From the NCBI RefSeq assembly GCF_002903145.1, contig NZ_PPDJ01000002.1, positions 124,001 through 188,000 on the forward strand: 64,000 nucleotides of DNA. The letters are read 5' to 3'. Under the pieces are notes generated by a model. That model saw only the letters and a list, made by a program, of their open reading frames with translations, was not told the origin of the DNA and ran no database searches. Source of the stretch: Halobacteriovorax sp. DA5. GTDB lineage: Bacteria; Bdellovibrionota; Bacteriovoracia; Bacteriovoracales; Bacteriovoracaceae. Positions 60,505-64,000 of the stretch are shown in pieces; positions within the stretch are counted from its first letter, which is position 1, and every line of letters starts with the position of its first letter. The position numbers were made by a program, and so were the translations under genes.

Positions 60505-63500
60505 ATGCGCCAAATATTGTTATTTTATAACGTAATGAAAATATTAAATTTAAGTATATTGATTTTACTGATCTCGATCTTAACGGCCAAAGTTTACGCC
60601 GCCGATGGACTTGTTGCCATTAATGGTGAATCACTTCCAGCAGGTGATCTTTATAGTATAGAATATGGGCCAATTGATTCAGAACAAGCATATGAGCTTC
60701 AGGCCGAAGGAGTTGATCTTTCAACTCTATCTCCCGTTTTATCTAATCTTTGGAATGGCGCCAATAATTTCTCCGATTACAAAGATGATCTCAACTTACC
60801 AATTAACGACTTTGAAACTTTGAATTTTTCTGGTGTGATTAGCTCTCCTGCGGGAGTTTTGAGGTTTAATGCACAAAATGGAGAAGGAAATTTTCAGGTA
60901 CATTTATCTAAAACACTTCATACGATTCTTCTTAGAAAGAATATGCTTAGAAGATTAGGTTATGTTGTTCCAGCTTCGAAGTATCTTAAAAATATAAGAA
61001 TTAACTTCAAAGATGAAAAGCAAAAAGATTACTTCAAAGATGTTGAGCTAGTAATTAAGTTGGGTGCTTCTTATAAAAACTGGCTAGTTGAAGAGGGAAG
61101 TGATTTTCTTGTTTTAAAAGATATCTTTGTAAGGCAGCCTAAAGAAGACGATTTCTATGATGTTGCTCTTACATCAATTAATGACACAAAAGACTTAAGA
61201 ACACTAAGAAGTCTTATCGTGGTTTATTCACTTCTAAATCTTGAAGAATCGATTAATAAGTATTCTTTTAATTTTCTAAAAATAAAAAATGATCACTTAC
61301 TTTTTGAGTATCCTAGTTCAACTGATTTCAGTGCTACTTATGATGATGTAAAATGGATTTCGCGATTAATCGGTGATCTTAATCGCCACGAGATTACCCA
61401 AGTCGTAAAGCAGTCACACTATCCGGCCGTCGTTGAAAAACTATTAATTGAAAAGATTATTGGCCGTCGAAATAACCTTATATCAACACTTAAGTTAAAT
61501 GCACCACTTATTGAATATATTAAGGATATTAAAGACCCTCTTGTTAAAGATGGATTTCTAATTCCACATGAATTTGAAGGTTACGCTGGCCAGTTTAGCT
61601 TCGGTGCTAGTAAGTCGCCAATGGATGATATTCCGGCCTTTCTCTTTTCTGAAGCGCAAAGTAGTACATTCAAATGGATTACGGGCAAAATTAGTGAAGG
61701 ACTTAGCGCATTTGATCTATCAAAGGCCAAGGTTAAGTGGTTACAAGAAGATTTCCTTGCAAATAAAGACTACGCTATTGATTATTTTGCGGAACATGGA
61801 GAGTTTCCACCTCTACCTTTCTCATCTTGGAAGTCTCCAGTTGTTAGAGGAAATATTATATTTGGCCGAGACATCGTTGTTGGTCAAAGCCTTGGTACGG
61901 ACAACTTTGTTCAGCTTGCTGACACAATTGGCTTCACAACAAACCTTGGCCTATTTATTGGCCTAGAAAGATTTATTTCTCAAACAACAGGTGGGTCAGT
62001 TTTTCCAAATATTGGGATCAATACAAGTTACACGCATGTAAGGCCAGTTCAAGACCTAAGAGTCGCCGTAAAGACTCCATATAAGAATATGCTAGTAGGT
62101 AAGACACTTCGTAATATTGAAGAAAAGCTTAAGCAGTCAATCAATATCTCAGACCTTGATAATGAAACGAGAAGAGAGGATCTTCACGCAATTTATAATG
62201 AAGTTTCTCAGCAATTTGGTGTTGGTGAGTCCATTATTATTTCGACTTCAGTTGTACCTGATGTAACTCTTTCTCTAAATGCTCCTTTATTCGGCGTTGC
62301 AAACGGTTATGGTTCAATCAGTACAAAATATAAGGAACTTTCGAGAATTCATATTACAAGAAAGTCAAAGTACAAGTTTCAAGTCTACTATGATGAGGCC
62401 AATGTTAGTGAGGTTAGGGCACGTGGTGGCCTTTCATATTTAATTCCAATTATTATGAGTGAAGCGGCCGCAATTAAGTCAAAGCTTGATTTAAAGTTTT
62501 ATGAAATCAATATGGACCCTGAACAAGAAGATTTAGAATTTTCTAAAAATGCGGTTAAGTTCCTTTCTATTCTAAGAGATCGTTCTAATGAAGCAATGGG
62601 GCCAGAAGATATTCAATTGTATAATCATTCAAAGGATTCTACTTTTAACCTAAATCTACTTTTCTTTGTTTCACGTACTTTAAAGTCTATTACAGAGCTT
62701 TTTGTGAAAATTAAGGATCAAGTCAATATTAAGTTAATATCATCGACTTATGGTGAAATGGATGGGATCGCTGCTGGAAAATTCTTAAAGAATATTGCCT
62801 CTTATCATCTAAAGAAATTTATTAATAATTTAGAAGTAAGCTTTGATAAGAGCTATATCCCTATGATTGAAGAGGCCAAGCACTACTATCAGAACCCAGG
62901 TAAAGAGCTTTTTGGGGCCGCAACGACTTATGAAACTAAGTTTGAATCTAAATTAAGTGATATAAATGCCAAGGCAAGCTTTGATAACATGAATGAGCTT
63001 TATCTTCACTATCGTAAAACTCATGAGAAAGCGATCATGAAGGAGAAGACAATTAAGAAGTATCTTAAAAAAGAGAATGAAGCTTTCAATCTTGATTTCT
63101 ATACGCCTTCAGATGCGAATGATGCTGGTGATATGCACTTTGTTCGTCTTGAGAGTAAAATTCACTTCTTTGATAAGTCAGTTAAAAAAATTCTCTCAAT
63201 TACATCAAGAGATTTAGATAAGATTTCCGAAAAAATGAAAGTAAGAAATTGTTTTAGAGGTGGAAATCGAGACAATGATAACTCCGGGCGAACGATATCT
63301 GAACAGCTACGTTGTGGCGACCTTGATCCTATTAAGAGTAAGCTATATTGGTGTAATAAGTATTTAAATAAGGCAAAGACTGAAAAAGGTCTTAAGTGTC
63401 TAGCTCATGTTGGTCACTATTTTGCTAAATACGTTGATGCAAGAACTTTACTCGAATTTTTCGGTGAAGATAATATGTATATTGAATCTCAACTTTCTGG

Positions 63501-63663
63501 CTACCGTGTTGGAAGTGAGCTAATGACTAAGCCTATTGTTGGAAATTCATATGGGAAGATTAATTCTCGAAATTTTGGTGGGCCAATTAATAAATTAGTT
63601 ACTGTCCTTGGAATGATTAAGGCCGAAGTTTTAGGTCTTTGGTATAGGGAGACACTAAAATGA
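60505..63663 (+). CDS. Large secreted protein of unknown function
   Basis: 1052 residues. Met1 (60505) or Met11 (60535); the second gives a cleaner signal peptide (KILNLSILILLISILTAKVYA) though neither has a strong ribosome-binding site. Mature part is mixed alpha/beta with long helices, Asn/Lys rich, and only a few Cys, clustered near the end (NCFRGGN, LRCGDLD, YWCNK, KCLAHV). No family recognised. Its stop overlaps the start of a subtilisin-like peptidase by 4 bp (ATGA), so it is made together with that peptidase, as substrate, partner or prodomain-like factor. Confidence 0.75.
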   Translation: MRQILLFYNVMKILNLSILILLISILTAKVYAADGLVAINGESLPAGDLYSIEYGPIDSEQAYELQAEGVDLSTLSPVLSNLWNGANNFSDYKDDLNLPINDFETLNFSGVISSPAGVLRFNAQNGEGNFQVHLSKTLHTILLRKNMLRRLGYVVPASKYLKNIRINFKDEKQKDYFKDVELVIKLGASYKNWLVEEGSDFLVLKDIFVRQPKEDDFYDVALTSINDTKDLRTLRSLIVVYSLLNLEESINKYSFNFLKIKNDHLLFEYPSSTDFSATYDDVKWISRLIGDLNRHEITQVVKQSHYPAVVEKLLIEKIIGRRNNLISTLKLNAPLIEYIKDIKDPLVKDGFLIPHEFEGYAGQFSFGASKSPMDDIPAFLFSEAQSSTFKWITGKISEGLSAFDLSKAKVKWLQEDFLANKDYAIDYFAEHGEFPPLPFSSWKSPVVRGNIIFGRDIVVGQSLGTDNFVQLADTIGFTTNLGLFIGLERFISQTTGGSVFPNIGINTSYTHVRPVQDLRVAVKTPYKNMLVGKTLRNIEEKLKQSINISDLDNETRREDLHAIYNEVSQQFGVGESIIISTSVVPDVTLSLNAPLFGVANGYGSISTKYKELSRIHITRKSKYKFQVYYDEANVSEVRARGGLSYLIPIIMSEAAAIKSKLDLKFYEINMDPEQEDLEFSKNAVKFLSILRDRSNEAMGPEDIQLYNHSKDSTFNLNLLFFVSRTLKSITELFVKIKDQVNIKLISSTYGEMDGIAAGKFLKNIASYHLKKFINNLEVSFDKSYIPMIEEAKHYYQNPGKELFGAATTYETKFESKLSDINAKASFDNMNELYLHYRKTHEKAIMKEKTIKKYLKKENEAFNLDFYTPSDANDAGDMHFVRLESKIHFFDKSVKKILSITSRDLDKISEKMKVRNCFRGGNRDNDNSGRTISEQLRCGDLDPIKSKLYWCNKYLNKAKTEKGLKCLAHVGHYFAKYVDARTLLEFFGEDNMYIESQLSGYRVGSELMTKPIVGNSYGKINSRNFGGPINKLVTVLGMIKAEVLGLWYRETLK

Positions 63664-64000
63664 TAATAAGAAATATAATGCTCCTTTTTATCATGTTATA
63701 TGCTCTATCTAGTCAGAAGGCTTTTGCAGTAGATCTTTCTGGGAGACAGTGGAATATCAAAAATACTGGTCAGTCTTATATTAGGAAAATCTCTGAGCTT
63801 GGATTTGAAAATATAGAGGGTATAAAAGGTGTTGATGTAAATTACTTTACAGAGAAGCAATTAGCTTCATTTGGTTCTAAGAAAATTATCGTAGCGGTTA
63901 TAGATACTGGTGTAGACGTTGATCATCCTGAGCTAAAAGACAATATTTGGAATTATCCAGGCTGTATCGGTAAGAGTGAGGAAGAGAAAAAGGCACTACC
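63660..64000 (+). CDS. Subtilisin-like (S8) serine peptidase, N-terminal part
   Basis: Cut by the window end; 113 codons seen. Signal peptide (RNIMLLFIMLYALSSQKAFA), a short region beginning WNIKNTGQ (the strand before the catalytic domain in S8 peptidases), and the catalytic Asp82 in IVAVIDTGVDVDHPEL. The His and Ser motifs lie outside. Start ATG overlaps the stop of the preceding gene, implying coupled translation. A secreted protease. Confidence 0.85.
   Translation, partial: MIIRNIMLLFIMLYALSSQKAFAVDLSGRQWNIKNTGQSYIRKISELGFENIEGIKGVDVNYFTEKQLASFGSKKIIVAVIDTGVDVDHPELKDNIWNYPGCIGKSEEEKKAL

Noticed and set aside
61568-61966. 132-codon frame inside the 1052-residue gene
   Set aside because: It is a +1 shadow in the same strand without its own start signals.

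Overview
The window is 64 kb of AT-rich bacterial chromosome, densely coded on both strands. It has no rRNA, tRNA, CRISPR array, phage or insertion sequence that I can see. The gene set suggests a Gram-negative predator-type bacterium of the Bdellovibrionota, most like Bacteriovoracia/Halobacteriovorax. Pointers are low G+C, an EF-G of the spirochaete/delta-proteobacterial spdEFG1 type, system II cytochrome c maturation, many secreted peptidases, lipoproteins and outer-membrane barrels, and sigma-54-type promoters. This placement is an inference from gene content, not a database match.

Region by region. 1-9 kb: the end of era, then der, nnrD and doxX, a 103-bp tandem repeat array, two outer-membrane proteins, a yfgM-like gene, bamB, and a short IMP dehydrogenase/GMP reductase-family gene. 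9-14 kb: a plsB-like acyltransferase, a CDF metal transporter, and infC (AUU start)-rpmI-rplT, followed by two GGA-loop hairpins. 14-21 kb: yjbQ opposite cdaA-cdaR-glmM-pdxJ, then tsaE, then an Rrf2 regulator overlapping a cysteine desulfurase. 21-31 kb: an ankyrin protein with a PBP4-type peptidase, marC, an ELWxxDGT lipoprotein, fusA, a papain-like peptidase, and a small barrel protein at a consensus sigma-54 promoter. 31-43 kb: a LysR regulator, a CCA-type nucleotidyltransferase, a large possibly REC/PilZ-like protein, ccsA/resB, an acyltransferase, a cytochrome c and a GNAT protein. 42-51 kb: a minus-strand group of secreted proteins including a gluzincin lipoprotein, then an RDD protein and uppP. 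51-59 kb: an eight-gene minus-strand operon. 59.5-64 kb: a lipoprotein, a 1052-residue secreted protein, and the start of a subtilisin-like peptidase.

The most interesting system is the 51-59 kb operon. A GbsR/MarR-like regulator is followed by a FabF-like ketosynthase, an acyl carrier protein, a phytoene-desaturase-like FAD oxidoreductase and a complete oleA-oleB-oleC-oleD set (head-to-head acyl condensation to beta-lactone and olefin). The genes are almost all overlapping or nearly abutting. A sigma-70 promoter with a 9-bp inverted repeat over its -10 precedes the regulator, and a hairpin with a short T-rich tail splits the FAS-like half from the ole half. Dedicated acyl-chain supply or desaturation coupled to Ole chemistry is the main hypothesis.

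Other points are two nearly identical sigma-54 promoters next to very short or absent leaders, one of them ahead of a possible small RNA; an acidic insertion in Der; an Rrf2 regulator lacking the Fe-S cysteines but linked to a cysteine desulfurase; and non-AUG starts, notably ATT for infC.
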